64,000 nucleotides of DNA, from the NCBI GenBank assembly GCA_030435675.1, contig CM059623.1, positions 9,264,012 through 9,328,011 on the forward strand, read 5' to 3'. The stretch is from Steinernema hermaphroditum (taxonomy: Eukaryota > Nematoda > Chromadorea > Rhabditida > Steinernematidae). The notes beneath the pieces are model-generated. The model searched no databases. It saw only the letters and a list, made by a program, of their open reading frames with translations, and was not told the DNA's origin. A program made the translations under genes and the position numbers. Positions 23,318-34,663 of the stretch are shown here, in pieces (the stretch's first letter is position 1; the number at the start of each line of letters is the position of its first letter).

Positions 23318-24806
23318 CCTGGCTGAACTGACTCCAATCTATCCAGAATCCTCATATATGTACTGCTGATAAGAGCTCTTACGGTATCAGAAGACTAAGC
23401 TGTACAACGAGCACGATCTTTAGAACTAACAACGCACTAAAAACAAGTTTGACTATCAGGTCGTTGGAAGGGCGCTCACGAGATTTTAACATCTATGTCA
23501 AGAACGAAAAATCAAAAATAGCGGCAGATGAGATGTCCTTGCTCGCACTTTATGAGAGAAGTCTCCAGATTATATCACGTAGCTGAACATTCCAATCAGT
23601 GGTTCTCATTGGAGTGTTGCCGCCCGCAGGAGGCTACATGTCTTTAGCGCGTAATCTAATAGCTAAAGTATGGCCAGGAATGAAGCTTGGTTAATTCAAT
23701 GGAATCAATCAACATTTTCGGTCTACGGGCACTTGTACCAGCGTTGGGATGCGTCCAAAGAAATGGACTCTCTGTTAGAAGTCACAGGGAAGCCGATTAA
23801 ATCCTCGACCAACCTATTAGATATCTTAGACGCACCCCAGTCACTGTCCGAGTTGTTGTTTGCATTGCTCAACGTTTTCCAATGATTTTGCGCGTCACGG
23901 CACTGGATCTACCGTCCAATAAACAACGAAAGGGCGCACTGAAATATCAACTTTTCCAATGTTTTATCTTTTACAGGACATCGCCTTTCCGATCAGCGAA
24001 TCCGTATAATTTTCAGCTCGTTGTCAGTAAGGTCGTTTGCCTTGTGTGGTAGACTGGAATAAAAACGACTCTATGAGCAGCAACCTAGTAGAGATATTGT
24101 ATCCGAAAGGACGCATTTCGTCTGCTTACCACCGGTAGGCTGTTGCTGCCCGCAATGTCTTTAGCGCACAGAACAACTTAAGCGCTCAGATCTGTTGGCT
24201 GAAGTATGATCAATCCCGGTTTCTCTCTGCGTTTACGCGGCAACTCTTCTGTACTTGTTCCCTGTGGGAGAAACCTCTCACTTTCCGGAATAATCTTTCC
24301 AAAGTAAATCTACGAATATTTCGGACTATTTCTCTATTTTTGGATTCCGCGCACTTTTCTGATAGGGCCGCTTTCACGTAATCCTTTGAGTACACAGAAG
24401 ACCAAAACCCTTTTTGATGTGTCTCCGTTCTTCTGAACTGTCCCATGCGTGTACTTTGAATCGAAAAATCGCAGAGTCGCTGAATTAAATGTACATCCAT
24501 GTAAAGAAATAAACTTTTTGTCTTATCAAGTTGAGGGTGGAAAGGATAGGAGGTGCTCTTGTCCTCATCTCTAATCTGTTCTCATCTCTGGTCTGTCCTC
24601 ATCTCTGGACCAGGCGGACTACAAAAATCTCAGGTCAGTTCAAGCGCAGTATCGGTTCCTTTGAAGACCCCGAACGAGTAAGTTCAATTCTCAGTGAAAT
24701 TCGAAACGAACAACAGAAAGTGCCTTTGTAGTTGGTCGCTTTCTCTCTCTTTCACAATGCCTTGGGAACTTAAAAGGGACCCCCTCCCCACACTCATCCA
24801 CTTACA
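23318..24806. other. spacer with a diverged repeat, no supported gene
   Basis: No gene seen. Two segments, near 23611-23675 and 24125-24215, share a diverged motif (GTTGC-GCCCGCA, then TGTCTTTAGCGC, then GTATG). This suggests an old local duplication of non-coding sequence. Confidence 0.3.
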
Positions 24807-25412
24807 TTGCGAATCTTTCTGACCCTCTGTGACTTCTTCCTTTGGGCGAGTGCCTAGAGGATCTTCGGCGAAGTCGCCACGGTTCCTGTGGACCCTGATG
24901 CGTTCTTCGAACGTGTCCGTCAGACGGCCAACATCGCCAACTACGTTTTCGGAGGACCGCAGCCAGGCCGGCCAAATCCTCCAGCAAGCTTTTCTTTCTT
25001 ATCGGACCCGCAAAGGTGTAATTGCTGGATTGTTACACTGAAGCGTAATTTCAATGGATTTTTACTGAGATAATCACGCATATCTGGTTCATAATTTACG
25101 CCTTTCTAATGACTAGTCCAAGGCTAATGTACTTCTAGGGTGGATGAACTTGGAAGCATAAGGTGGAAGGTGGAAGTCGGCTTTTTGGGTCATTTTTCCA
25201 TTTTAGCTGACCTCAATAGTGCATCAATCTATTTGGATGACAAATAGTACTGTGAACTTATCAAATATTTGTCACAGACGCCCTTTTTACCCGGAGACAG
25301 CGGTTGACCCATCCAGGTGAAGAATAACAAACAGCTCTACCAGGTCGGCCTGACCTCCTTCGGCACCGGCACATGCTCAGGGCGATGCTCCTACGCAGTT
25401 TCATCCAGATGA
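24807..25412 (+). pseudogene. S1 protease pseudogene F
   Basis: Relic of a gene like H. The initiator codon is TTG where H has ATG. The signal-peptide frame (RIFLTLCDFFLWASA) runs into a stop, then continues VPVDPDAFFERVRQTANIANYVFGG, matching the H propeptide and mature start. The His57 and Asp102 exons are missing, replaced by unrelated sequence from about 25.02 to 25.29 kb. The 3' part resumes as GDSG-stop-PIQVKNNKQLYQVGL, where the glycine of GDSGGP has become TGA, and ends TSFGTGTCSGRCSYAVSSR. At least three independent lesions make it non-functional. Confidence 0.85.
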
Positions 25413-25565
25413 CCCATCTCAGCAATAAATGTAATTTTATGCCAGCATATTTTTCTCGAAAGAGTAGCACCTTCTTGTCACTGGCTTTGCTTCTGTTCGG
25501 TTTATTCGGTTAATGTACAAAATTGGGAAGTTTTGTCATAATCACCGTATATACATCACCATCCA

Positions 25566-26638
25566 CTACTGACAGCGGAAGGCTCCATTCGTCGATTTGC
25601 TGAGAAAGTCGCAGTAGGAAGACACCCGAGTGAAGACCGTCGGGAAGCGGTCCTGATTGTGCTCATCGTCGTAGTGGCTGGTGGTGCCTCCGAATGAAGT
25701 GAGTCCGACTTGCCAGAGCTGCTTGTTGGAAAGGACCTGGATGGGCCCTCCACTGTCTCCCTAGAAAAGAGCTCGTTCTCATCCATGGGGCGGGGATTAC
25801 CTGTCCGGCTCCCTTGTTCTTCGCTCCGGCGCAGATCTGTTTGTTGTTCATCGCTCCTTCCAACTTCTGGCGACATTCGCTGGGCGAGAAGAGAGTGATT
25901 TCTGACCAGAGTAGAACCTGACTGCTACGGGGTTGTGGTCTAAACATGCCCTATGAAGACTGGCTTATAGGAGACGTCTCCTACTCCCAGGTCACGGTAC
26001 CGTAACCGGTGACATAGGACTTTCGAATGCGCAGCAGTTTCGAGTCGTCAGTGGCGATTCTGGCCAACTTTGTGTTTCGGTTGAGGGTCACAGCAGGGCT
26101 GAACTGAAGCAGACAGACTAGACTGTCTAGACTTCTAGGTGTACCTCAACGACGGCAATGTCGTCTCCGATGCGTCTCGGACGATATCCAGGGTGGTGAA
26201 CGATCCTGCGGACGTTCCGCCATTGGTCACTGCCACTGTGCTCCTGGTTGTTCAGTCCGCCGACCATGATCCGTGACCCTGCGATGCTGCTTCCCCATGA
26301 GCAGTGGGCGGCGGTGAGGACGTGAGTCCTCGAGATGAGAGTGCCTCCGCAGACCGAGTAGTATCCCTCGCTCGCATCCTTGAACATCACGAAGGCATGT
26401 TGGGGGAACTGGCCGGGGCGCGCTTTAGTTCCTCCGTAGATCTGAGAAACATCGATTTCAAGGGGCCATCTTGGGGATTCCCTACCAGATTGCTGACGTT
26501 GACACGACCCTTCTTCAGAAGCTCCATGGACTCTTCTGGATCGGCTGAAAAGAGTACGGGCTCGTCTATCTTCACGTCCTTCTCTACGGATCGAGAGGTT
26601 GTCAAGACGAACAACAGCGCTAAGAGTAGAATCCACAT
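25566..26638 (-). CDS. S1-family serine protease G
   Basis: Signal peptide MWILLALLFVLTTSRSVE, then a propeptide with SADPEESMELLKKGRVNVSNL. An intron leads to mature IYGGTKARPGQFPQHAFV. Triad: LTAAHCSWG, RIGDDIAVVEV and, across a further intron (donor after GAGQ), GDSGGPIQVLSNKQLWQVGL. The intron after the Asp motif contains the palindromic AGACTGTCTAGAC motif. C-terminal pair SSYCDFL ... FRCQ. It is intact and is the apparent parent, or sister, of the disabled copy I at 46-47 kb, including matching introns and 3' flank. Confidence 0.83.
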
Positions 26639-26989
26639 CTTCGAGAGATGTGACTGACATAGTTTTCGGTGTTTTATATGCATGTTTTCAAAACAGATAA
26701 CAAGCACCTTGACGTAGGGCCATAACTGGCATGCTTGGAAAGTAGTCCTAGTGCACGTGAACAACAGTCACGCTATTCTGGAAGACGATTTGGGTATGAA
26801 CACACTTGGGCACAACGTCCTAAGAGTGCTCCGATGTGAGATCAAATCGGTTTGGTTCAGAAAAACACAAAGTGCTTCGATAGTACGCTCTGGTCTTATC
26901 TCTACTTATCACGGGACCCCCGGTTTTTGGCTCTCAGTTTGGGCATAAAAGAAAGCTTCCGCAAGTGTGGAATCAATCCACTTCCAGAG

Positions 26990-28129
26990 ATGCGAATCCT
27001 TTCGATTCTCTTCTTGTTTTTCGCTTTGGCCAGCGCCAAAGATGGCGTCGTCCACGACCGAATTATCAGCGAGATGGCCGTCTTCCCGGCCGATCCAGAT
27101 GTCTTCTACGAACGCGTCCAGAAGGTTCTGAACAGCTCCAACCTCGTCTTCGGAGGACAGCGTGCCCAGGCCGGCCAGTTCCCCCAGCAAGCTTTCCTCT
27201 CCTACGCCAGCAAAAAGGGAGGCTACTACATCTGCGGGGCGACCCTCCTCTCGACCACCCACGCCGTCACCGCCGGCCACTGCACCGTCGACATGACCAG
27301 CCCGGCAGAGATCATGGTGGGAGGCACGAATGTGCGCGATCGGCGCTCGGGAAACGCGCAGTGGAGGAACATCCACAGAGTGACCACCTACCGCCAGTAC
27401 AACCCTGACGACCGCCGCATCCGGAAGGACATCGGCATCGTCGAGTTCAACCCTCCGGTGAGCCTCAACCGCGACGTCAAACTCACGAAGGTCGTCGCCG
27501 ACGACTCCCAACTCCTCCGCTCCCAGACGGCCTTCATCTCCGGATACGGTGCCTATACCTGTGAGCCTACCATCGCCTTCTTCTTCTTACAGACCTTCCT
27601 TTCAGATCGCGGCGATCAGTCCGTCTCCAGCGAAAATCTCCTCTGGGCTGAAGTGGGGCTCCTCAGCTTCGACCAGTGCCAGCAACGCTGGCGCATCCTG
27701 GACCCCGATAGGAACCAGATCTGCGCCGGCTCTCAGGGCCGCGGCACGGGACCCGGAGACAGTGGAGGACCGATCCAGGTGAAGTACAACGGCGAGCTCT
27801 ACCAGGTCGGCCTGACCTCCTTCGGATCGGCCAATCCCTACGACGCCATGTACAACCAGCAACGCTTCCCTCCCGTCTTCACTCGCCTCTCCTCCTACTG
27901 CGACTTCATCCAAACCACCACCGGAGGTCGTGCTCGCTGCGGAAGTCTTAATGGTGGGGGGGATGGAGGAAATGGCGGAGATGGGGGAGATGGTGGAGAT
28001 GGTAATGGTGGTGACGGTGGAAGTGGAGGCGATGGTTGCCAACCCACTCCCGCTCCTACGCGACCTCCGCCACCCCCTTCGAACTGCGACAGCGCCGAGT
28101 CCCAGCGTGGTTATGAATTCATCTACTGA
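26990..28129 (+). CDS. S1-family serine protease H with Gly/Asp-rich tail
   Basis: Only one intron (27561-27605) is visible, so most of the gene is a single long exon. Signal peptide MRILSILFLFFALASAK; propeptide ADPDVFYERVQKVLNSSNL runs directly into VFGGQRAQAGQFPQQAFL. Catalytic His in VTAGHCTVDM, where neighbours have AAHC. At the Asp102 position the sequence reads RRIRKDIGIVEF, so the Asp is kept. Ser in GRGTGPGDSGGPIQV. After the family's last cysteine (SSYCDFI ... ARCGSL) the protein continues with a Gly/Asp/Asn-rich repeat, a Cys, a Pro-rich stretch and a final Cys segment ending YEFIY. AATAAA at 28173-28178. Probably functional. Confidence 0.88.
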   Translation: MRILSILFLFFALASAKDGVVHDRIISEMAVFPADPDVFYERVQKVLNSSNLVFGGQRAQAGQFPQQAFLSYASKKGGYYICGATLLSTTHAVTAGHCTVDMTSPAEIMVGGTNVRDRRSGNAQWRNIHRVTTYRQYNPDDRRIRKDIGIVEFNPPVSLNRDVKLTKVVADDSQLLRSQTAFISGYGAYTCEPTIAFFFLQTFLSDRGDQSVSSENLLWAEVGLLSFDQCQQRWRILDPDRNQICAGSQGRGTGPGDSGGPIQVKYNGELYQVGLTSFGSANPYDAMYNQQRFPPVFTRLSSYCDFIQTTTGGRARCGSLNGGGDGGNGGDGGDGGDGNGGDGGSGGDGCQPTPAPTRPPPPPSNCDSAESQRGYEFIY

Positions 28130-28172
28130 GATTCAATTGTAAATTGTACAGTATGTGTATAGACTAATGTAG

Positions 28173-28178
28173 AATAAA
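28173..28178 (+). terminator. AATAAA polyadenylation signal of protease H
   Basis: Canonical signal 44 bp after the stop codon of the plus-strand protease. Confidence 0.6.
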
Positions 28179-28666
28179 GTTTTATCGAGTCATCTTTTTC
28201 TCAACGTTTAAATCCTCAATCGCATTAGAATACAAAGCAAAACTTCTAATCCAGTGGATCTGAGAGTCAATCGTGTCAGATGAAGGTAGACCGCTCGCTC
28301 GTAGACCAATGAATGATGCTGAATCCGATCATCTATTAACAATTGCAAAATATCCAATCGAAAGGACCTTATACTCAGTCAAATATTAACAGAACTGTGA
28401 AAAGCACAAGAAGGTGAAATTCAGCGACAAACGTGCTGTTTACTTTACTTTCCCTCTCCTATAGGGATGAAACAAACTATAAAAAAGAACTTCATACTCC
28501 AATGTTAGTGCAAATAAAACAGATTTTGTTTACACAGCCCCCTTCAGCCTTCTGTTATGCCGTGTCCTGTGATAGTCGAGCAAAGAAGCATTCAATTTTA
28601 AAGAGTAAAATTCCGCCAACAACACAAGGAATGAGCATATAAGCGTTGGGAATAGGAGTGCTGGCC
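28179..28666. other. convergent intergenic spacer
   Basis: AT-rich spacer between the 3' ends of protease H (+) and the imidazolonepropionase gene (-). No gene or RNA recognised. Confidence 0.4.
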
Positions 28667-31053
28667 TCAGCACTTGGAGAAGACGACTTTTCCGTTCTTG
28701 ATGACGTGCTTGATGACCATACTGTGGCAGCCGAATCTGTAAATCAGATGCTCCCACTTCCTCGCCTCCAGAACCAGAAGGTCCGCCTGTCTTCCGACCT
28801 AAACGACTCGACTATGGGCCCAATCGTTCGAGAACTCCTCATACGGTAATGGCCCCGATTCGCTTGGAACGTCCAATACTGTAGGCGGCGTTCAAGGTGG
28901 CCGCAACAAGGGCCTCGGGCATCGACATCCGGAACTGCACGCAGGCGAGATGCATAACAGTGGGCATGGAGAGACAGAAGGCGTTGGGGTTGAAGTCAGA
29001 GCCGAGGGCCACGATGACCCCCTGGTCGATCATGTCCCTCGCCGGAGGAGGCTTCAGCCGGAGCATGTAGGCAGTGGTGGGGAGCAGCACGGCGACGCTT
29101 TTGGACTCGGCCATGGCGAAGATGCCGGTGGCGGAGATCTCCTCCAGATGACTCATGGCACGCGCCCCGATCGAGGCGCCCATCTCGGCTCCTCCGAGAG
29201 GATGCAGTTCGTCGGCGTGGAAGTTGATGCGCAGACCGGCGCTTTTGCCCGCTTCCAAGATGCGTTTGCTGCAAAGGAAATGCCGTAGTGCTTCTTCCAC
29301 AAATGCATTTGACACTAGATTCCAAATGTTACCTGGAGTCGATTCCGAAGACGCCCTTCTCGCAGAAGACGTCGATGTTCTCCACACAGGTGAGTCTGCC
29401 TTCGGCCTTCTCTTCCACGATCCGAGGGATCATCTCGTTCACGATGAGCTCCGTCTGGAGCCACTCGTCGGAGTCTCTCGGAATCGCGTGAGCGCCACAG
29501 AAGGTGGCCGAGAAGTCAAGTGGGAAGATTCCGTTGGCCATTTCAATTACCTACACTCTTTGTCATCTTGCGCCAACCACTGCTTACGTCTAGCATCTTC
29601 ATCTCCGTCTCTGTGTCCAAGCCGTATCCACTCTTCGCCTCGAGGGTGGTGGTTCCCGCCTTCAGCATCTCGACGCCGACCTCCTCGAGGGACTCCAGAA
29701 GCTCGGCCTCCGTGGCTTCGCGCGTTTTCTTTGTGGTGAAGTGGATTCCGCCGCCAGCTTGCTACAGAAAGCTCCTTTCTCTCAAAAGCATGACCGGCAG
29801 TGCCAACCTGGACTTCCATGTAGGAAGCGCCGGCCAACTTCATGGCGAACTCATGGACGCGGTCGCCGGCAAAGACGGGGTGAGTGTGTCCGTCGACGAG
29901 ACCCGGAACGAGGCATCCTCCCTCGGCGTCCACGGACTCTTTCACTTTGGACGCTTTTGCGAGGGCTTTGAGCTGAAAGCGTAATTACTTTTGAGTCAGT
30001 TCTGTGAGGAACTTGGTAGAATAGTGCTAGTTTGTGGCCTTCGATGCCTCGATCAGCAGCAGTTAACACATGAAACCTGTTCACAACTAGTTGGGCCACT
30101 AAGAAAGGCGGTCTTTTTTGTTTCTTCAAAAAAGTACATGAGATGTTCTCCACAGAAACTAGAAGACAATCAGCGGTGGAAATGTGCCAAACAAACACCG
30201 TAGTCGTAGTTTATGCAGCTTCTTCTGTTTTATGACTTCTGTCAATTAGAGAAGTTCACCTATACTTGTTATCGTTTTAGGGAATGTCGTGAGGAACTCA
30301 ATTGGGAATACTCGAAACAACATGATGCTTCGAGTTCCGTTGCGTGATTTCGAGTCGTAAATCGCTCGGGAACCATGTCCGCAAACCATGGAACACACGG
30401 CGACCTTAAGGTTCGATTCGCCAGCCTTGGCTGTTCTTCGGAAACAGATTTCCTCTCGAGTGATAAATTATGAATTCTAAGGAAACCGGTTACTGGTTTC
30501 TTTTAATTCGATTGTTCTTCTTTTGTGTGTGCTGTACGGTGTCGATTTCAGCCAAACGGGAAGGCGTTCCATCGCTGCTATCTTGTAAGCACCGAAGCAT
30601 GAGTGGTAAGAAAGGTAGTCCGCACTCCGGATCCTCGTAAAAGCGAGGTGAGCAAATATTTTTGAGGGAATAACTGGAACGATCGTTGCAACGAGTCAAT
30701 TACTGTAGAATTACTAAAAGTTTAAAGGCATCCCCTTTGATATACAGCCTATAACTGGAACGACCGTCTCATCGCCCAGCCCCGCAAAGGATCTCATTGA
30801 ACGGAAAAGTACCTCCGTATTGCATCCGATGTGACTGATGACGCCGTCGAGATCGACGAGAACGGCCAAATCGTCCGATTCGCTCTCGATCACCTGAAGG
30901 GAGAGCCACCGTAACCATCCCAGACGTGCCCCTCACCTTGATCTCGGACATCTCGGAGCCGCGCAGGTAGAGGCAGTTTGGATCATCGGTGATCTGCACG
31001 ATCTGCCGAATGTTGAAGATGATCGATCCGAAGCCTTCGGCAAACGCCGCCAT
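28667..31053 (-). CDS. amdhd1: imidazolonepropionase (histidine degradation)
   Basis: Amidohydrolase that opens 4-imidazolone-5-propionate to N-formimino-L-glutamate, the third step of histidine breakdown; cytosolic metal enzyme. Conserved blocks in order: LVPGLVDGHTHPVFAGDRVH (metal-binding HxH), EFAMKLAGASYMEVQ, QAGGGIHFT, TTTLEAKSGYGLDTETEMKM, CGAHAIPRDSD, NIDVFCEKGVF, INFHADELHPLGGAEMGA, HLEEISATGI, LLPTTAYMLRL, VALGSDFNPNAFCLSMPTV, and C-terminal LLVLEARKWEHLIYRFG. The order and spacing match animal AMDHD1 over full length. The ATG at 31051-31053 follows a TTTCAG four bases upstream. The N-terminal exon (from MAAFAEGFGSIIFNIRQIVQ) is separated from the rest by an unusually long intron of about 0.8 kb (29975-30810), in which I see no gene. 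Confidence 0.92.
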
Positions 31054-31946
31054 TTCGCTGAAACTGCCGACTCGAGAGACTGCCGGTTAGGCGTGCACGC
31101 GACGATCTCGCCTTCGCGACCTTGGCCGCCGATTGATTCGCGGCGAAGGAGAAACGCCCCGCCGGCGACTCGTTCCTTCCTGGAGGAGTGGAAAGTAAAT
31201 TGTGCCGATTGTTGTCAGCACAAACAAACAAATCGCTGCCGTTCCGTCGTCGAGAGGCGCCGAAAGGAAACGAGAATCGATGGCGACGACGCGTCAACAA
31301 ACAGCTGTCGGTTTGACACTTCTTCTCAATTCAGCTCGTTAAACGTTTCTTTGTATGATAGTTCGAGAATAGGGTTCACTTTTTTCGCGAAAGCTGCATG
31401 CTTGGCCAGGGACGCGCTGCCATGGAAACCGCTTCAGTTTCTACGCCTGCCTGCTCAGACAGTCTAAATCGGAAGTCTAGACAAGACAGTCCAGTCTCCG
31501 CAAACCTCGATCACAGATGTAGACACCTAGAAAAGTTTCAAATGATGATTACGGTCAAATCTAGACAGTCTGGAAATCACATAAAGGCTAACATTCTCAG
31601 AAAACCGGTTACAGTACCCACCCGATGAGCATTTACAACGTATTCTGCTAGTGATCCTCATCTATAATATGTACCCAGGTTTGTTTTATTAAGTCACGTA
31701 TGATCACACTAGACGCGGCACAACTGAGAGGGCAAACAGAAAACAACAATCACTCCCGAAGTCGTTCATCCTTCTCACTCCAACTGATCGTTAGGAGTTG
31801 ACCGAAATTGAACCCGAAATCGCGGAAAACGAAAAAAGGACGGCATAAATTAGGATTATTAAATAAATTAAGTTAATAAACAACGAAGAATTCAACTAGA
31901 GAATGATGAACAGAGAATCGGAATGCTGGCGGATTCGTTAAATAAC
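31054..31946. other. intergenic stretch with palindromic motif cluster
   Basis: No gene recognised. 31455-31575 holds several copies of the short palindromic AGACAGTCTA / GTCTAGAC motif also found in introns elsewhere in the window. The GC-rich left part may hold the imidazolonepropionase promoter. Confidence 0.35.
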
Positions 31947-34507
31947 TCAGGCGGCCGTGACGCTACGAAGCACTCCCTTCTTCGATTTTCCCTGAAATTG
32001 ACATTGAGATGCTGATCGGTCAGAAGTTATACTTGCCTTCTTCGAAAGGGACTTGCTCCTTTTCGTCTTGATTTGACGATCTTGGTACTTCACCGGGAAC
32101 CGATTTTCTGGCTTCTTCACCTTGTAGATACGAACCAGCCAATTTTCCGTTGTGTACGCTTCTTCCAAGTGCTCCAACTGCACGTTAGTACGTCCTATCA
32201 CGTACCCACGAGTACGGTCAAAGCCAGCAGGCTGGTTGTAGCCAACGCGAGTTTCACCGAATCGGTAATAACAGAGTTTGTACATCACCGAGTTCAGCAT
32301 GGTTTCCGATGCTTGAGCTCCTACGCTGTACTCCCCCTGTTCAGTGAAGTAGTTCGATTCGCGGATCTCCTTGGGGTGTTCTCCCTCAGCAATGCGCACC
32401 ATCCACAGGAACTTGTTGATGTCGTCGCCAGAGTATCCGATGACTCCTCCGAAGATGGCAAGAACATAATCAACATCGAGATCACGCATGATCTCATAAG
32501 CAGCCGATTCGTTGCTGGACATTGCTTTTCCGACCAGAGCGATGTGGGAGTTGTTCCATGTGTTATTATCAACAAGTGTCGTCCGGTTGGCCATACCAGC
32601 GATCTGGTAGCCGTAATCCCACCAGGACATCACACGCGCATCTTCAGGAGTGTTCTGGCGCAGCCAGTAGTAAGCCTCGCGGAAGTCATCCATGATGACA
32701 CGCCCTCTGCAACAAGTAGAATGTTTAACATATCTAACACCAAAAAAGCTTACCCATCATGAGTGTGGGATTGGAGAACAACGCTAGGATGAGAGTAAGC
32801 GTTGCTAGTGACATAGGTGCTGTGCACAACGAACATTAGCAGCATGAGAACGAGGACGACAGCCACAATAGATCGAGCATTCATGCCAATAGGATCTTCG
32901 CCTTCAGCACCTCCTTGCTTGTTCGTCCACGATGCGTTCTTCTTGTTCTTGCCGGCTTTGTCGTAGAGCTTCTTTCCAGAGGTTCCCACCTCATCGCCCT
33001 CCTTCTGTGAAGAGGGTCCTTCCGACACGTCAACCAAGTACTTCTGAATGACGTGTGAGAAGGCGATACCGGCCAGAACGCACACAACAGGCGTCAATGT
33101 GAGCATGAGGCGAACCATAACTCCAGCGAAGTAAACGGCGGTCACAGCATAAAGAATGACTGAAATCAACAGTCATTTGGGAGAGCGGCTCGAATCACTT
33201 ACTGAAGACTCTCTCGTCGTTGACGTTCTTCACGCAGAACCACAATCCGGCAGGGAATACAGCAGCGGTAACATGAAGGTCGAAGAAGAAGGAAACCCAA
33301 GTGGTAGGCTGGTGCTCAGAGACACTAGCAATGATGGGAATATGGATCTTGGCGTATCCAGTATCCCAGAGCGAGTAGAAGCGCCCCGTCCAGGGAGCAA
33401 TGTATCCGTAATATGTAAGAAGCATGAGGAACACAATCCCAGCAACCACTGAGAAGGAAACGGTGCCGATGAAGAGAGTCATGAACTGCTTGGCGGTGAT
33501 CCGATTCTTGGCGTAACGCAGAGCGGCAACAAGCTGTACAAGGCCGAAAACTCCAGCAGCAGCCATATGCTCTGAGGTCTTCACAGGTTGGAAGCCAACG
33601 AAAGGAATTTGCATAGCCATCAGTTGCCCAAGAATGTAGAAGGTGGTGTAGGCGATAAAGACCTTGTTGTTGAATCGGTTGATGAGAATAAGCACCAGCA
33701 CATGTAGAGGGATCAAGTTGATGATGAAGACATATCCTCCCCAAGCTGACACCATGTAGAAGTAGGAGAGAGCAGTCAGCGAAGCCCAGAAGACTGATCC
33801 TGTCTTTACGGAACGAATCCATAGGAAGTAGGTGAACTAAATCATAGATGATTATGTTTATTCCCGAAAATACAAGCAAACCTGAAGAGCGAAGATCGCA
33901 ATACCCTCGTTGTCATACGATCCGGCAACGGAACGGCTCGTATATCCCGGCGAGATAGCGATGAAGCACGCGGCGAAAAGACCGGCTCCAGGGCTCCACA
34001 GCTCTTTGGTGAGCAAATAGGTGGAAATAGCCGTTAGGCCACTGAACACCGGAGCAAGGAAGACGCACACATCACGGATATGGACGGTGATGTTCAACAG
34101 CGACAGGACGTAATGTATCGCTCCGGATGTGATCATCAGACCGGGGTACACAGTACCTCCGACGATGCGTCCCAGTGGATACCAGGCACGCTCATCAAAC
34201 CAATTGATGAAGTTGTAGAAACCATTTTCTACCATATGATGCGTGGCACGATAGTTGAACCTGTAAGTAAAAGAGAGTGTAATAATGTTGTCTCTACGCA
34301 AATAACATACCAAGGATCAAATTCATGGATGATCGATTCAAATCGGATAATGGCGAAGAGGCGGGAAGCGAAGCCAACAGCCCATGCTAGCGCGAGAATG
34401 AAGAATGTGAGAAGGCTCGTCCATCCGACGGCGTTCGTGAACATCTTGGAACCTCCCGCTGGAGGTGGGGCCGCCGCTTTTGGCGACACTTGCGCCGCTC
34501 CTGTCAT
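31947..34507 (-). CDS. stt3: oligosaccharyltransferase catalytic subunit STT3 (STT3B-like)
   Basis: Catalytic subunit of the ER oligosaccharyltransferase, which transfers the lipid-linked glycan to Asn in N-x-S/T sequons. N-terminus [20 protein letters not shown] with the metal-binding motif [16 protein letters not shown]. Multi-pass region with [20 protein letters not shown] and [19 protein letters not shown]. Late lumenal domain with the sequon-binding WWDYG and the block [19 protein letters not shown]. The C-terminus has the basic tail seen in STT3B rather than STT3A. The ATG at 34505-34507 lies one base after a TTGCAG acceptor. The final intron appears to be GC-AG (AAG/GCAAGT). Several single-word blocks are closer to nematode STT3 than to the human proteins. 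Confidence 0.95.
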
Positions 34508-34663
34508 TCTGCAACAAATATACATGAAAAGTGCATCTAAATCACTGAACACGACTCTCAGCGCTACAAATCTAATTATCACCAGTTATTATGTCTCTAT
34601 GGAAACGAACACAACATATGAGTATATAAATAGGCCACAGTAAAAGCATGAAATAGAACTCCG

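Noticed and set aside
28950..29945. Long plus-strand open frames opposite the imidazolonepropionase exons
   Set aside because: They mirror conserved coding sequence on the minus strand; GC-rich codon use keeps the opposite frame open.
30361..30440. tRNA-like T-arm (GGTTCGATTC) in the long AMDHD1 intron
   Set aside because: No matching acceptor stem, D-arm or anticodon arm could be drawn around it.
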